Shown here piece by piece: positions 5,661 to 5,751 of a stretch of DNA of 5,751 bases (the stretch's first letter is position 1; every line of letters begins with the position of its first letter). The notes under the pieces were generated by a model, which worked only from the letters and a program-made list of their open reading frames with translations, was not told where the DNA came from and did no database searches. The stretch is from Youngiibacter multivorans. Lineage in GTDB: Bacteria > Bacillota > Clostridia > Clostridiales > Clostridiaceae. The stretch covers positions 1 to 5,751 of the forward strand of contig NZ_JAGGKC010000057.1 in assembly GCF_017873395.1 (NCBI RefSeq), given 5' to 3'. The position numbers and the translations under genes are program-made.

Positions 5661-5704
5661 GCGGAAATTGTTGTGCACATGGTGGCTATGCCTCAAGTTT
5701 GTGA
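5661..5704 (+). pseudogene. Possible frameshifted tail of the Res remnant
   Basis: After the TAA at 5658 a shifted frame (codons from 5660) reads SGN, then a Cys-Cys-Ala-His-Gly-Gly stretch, then YASSL and TGA at 5702-5704. Family members commonly end with something like GNVxYDVVDSYxSLL. The spacing and the GN...YxSL pattern fit a degraded version, but the identity is low and this could be chance. Confidence 0.3.
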
Positions 5705-5731
5705 AAATGGAATATGCCCAGAAAAATGAAA

Positions 5732-5751
5732 ACCCCATCCGAAGATGAGGT
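5732..5751 (+). terminator. Hairpin at the window edge, possible terminator of the Res remnant
   Basis: ACCCCATC (5732-5739) and GATGAGGT (5744-5751) pair with one C-A mismatch around a CGAA tetraloop, preceded by A-rich sequence. The window ends at the first T after the stem, so whether a T run follows cannot be seen. The position, 27 nt after the possible end of the Res relic, fits a terminator. Confidence 0.45.

Noticed and set aside
5488..5748. An 86-codon + strand open frame at the right edge
   Set aside because: It is a third-frame reading over the Res remnant; the Res frame carries clear family conservation, while this one shows none and has no RBS.
1..5751. CRISPR array, insertion sequence or phage gene
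   Set aside because: No regularly spaced direct repeats, no transposase-like frame and no terminal inverted repeats were seen.

Overview
The window looks like chromosomal DNA from a Gram-positive, low-to-mid GC bacterium, most likely a member of the Clostridia. The signs are strong AGGAGG-type ribosome binding sites about 4-6 nt before the starts, compact stem-plus-T-run terminators, a tRNA with encoded CCA, and heavy use of AGG/AGA for arginine (all 20 arginines of glmM are AGR). I cannot name a genus from the sequence.

Left part (1-3834, all + strand): an AIM24-family protein of unknown cellular role (127-984); a strong hairpin/T-run that lies between a promoter-like sequence and the next gene; glmM, phosphoglucosamine mutase for UDP-GlcNAc and cell-wall precursor synthesis (1106-2455), with its own terminator; then a probable two-gene unit of a minimal GNAT-fold (YjdJ-type) acetyltransferase (2557-2865) and an aldo/keto reductase (2905-3834).

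Middle (3835-5068): one hairpin terminator (3866-3891) is shared with a second aldo/keto reductase of a different subfamily on the - strand (3894-4748). Divergent from that gene is a class II tRNA-Ser with anticodon CGA (4934-5024), with a recognisable promoter and an excellent terminator (5032-5068).

Right part (5069-5751): composition changes abruptly after the tRNA-Ser terminator. Positions 5101-5280 are about 21% G+C by hand count (38 of 180), with no gene. This is followed by a well-formed extended -10 promoter and RBS driving the first ~35 codons of an XRE/Cro-type helix-turn-helix regulator. That gene runs, out of frame, into the C-terminal ~60 codons of a type III restriction enzyme Res subunit, including its PD...ExK nuclease motif. 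This is best read as the scar of an internal deletion that removed most of a restriction-modification or defence locus next to a tRNA gene. The arginine codons in these two fragments are all CGN, unlike the AGR-only genes to the left, which supports a foreign origin.

The window therefore joins an ordinary housekeeping segment to the edge of a decayed accessory island at tRNA-Ser. I see no convincing evidence of an intact undescribed system. The most informative items are the HTH/Res junction and the terminator-like hairpin in the glmM leader.
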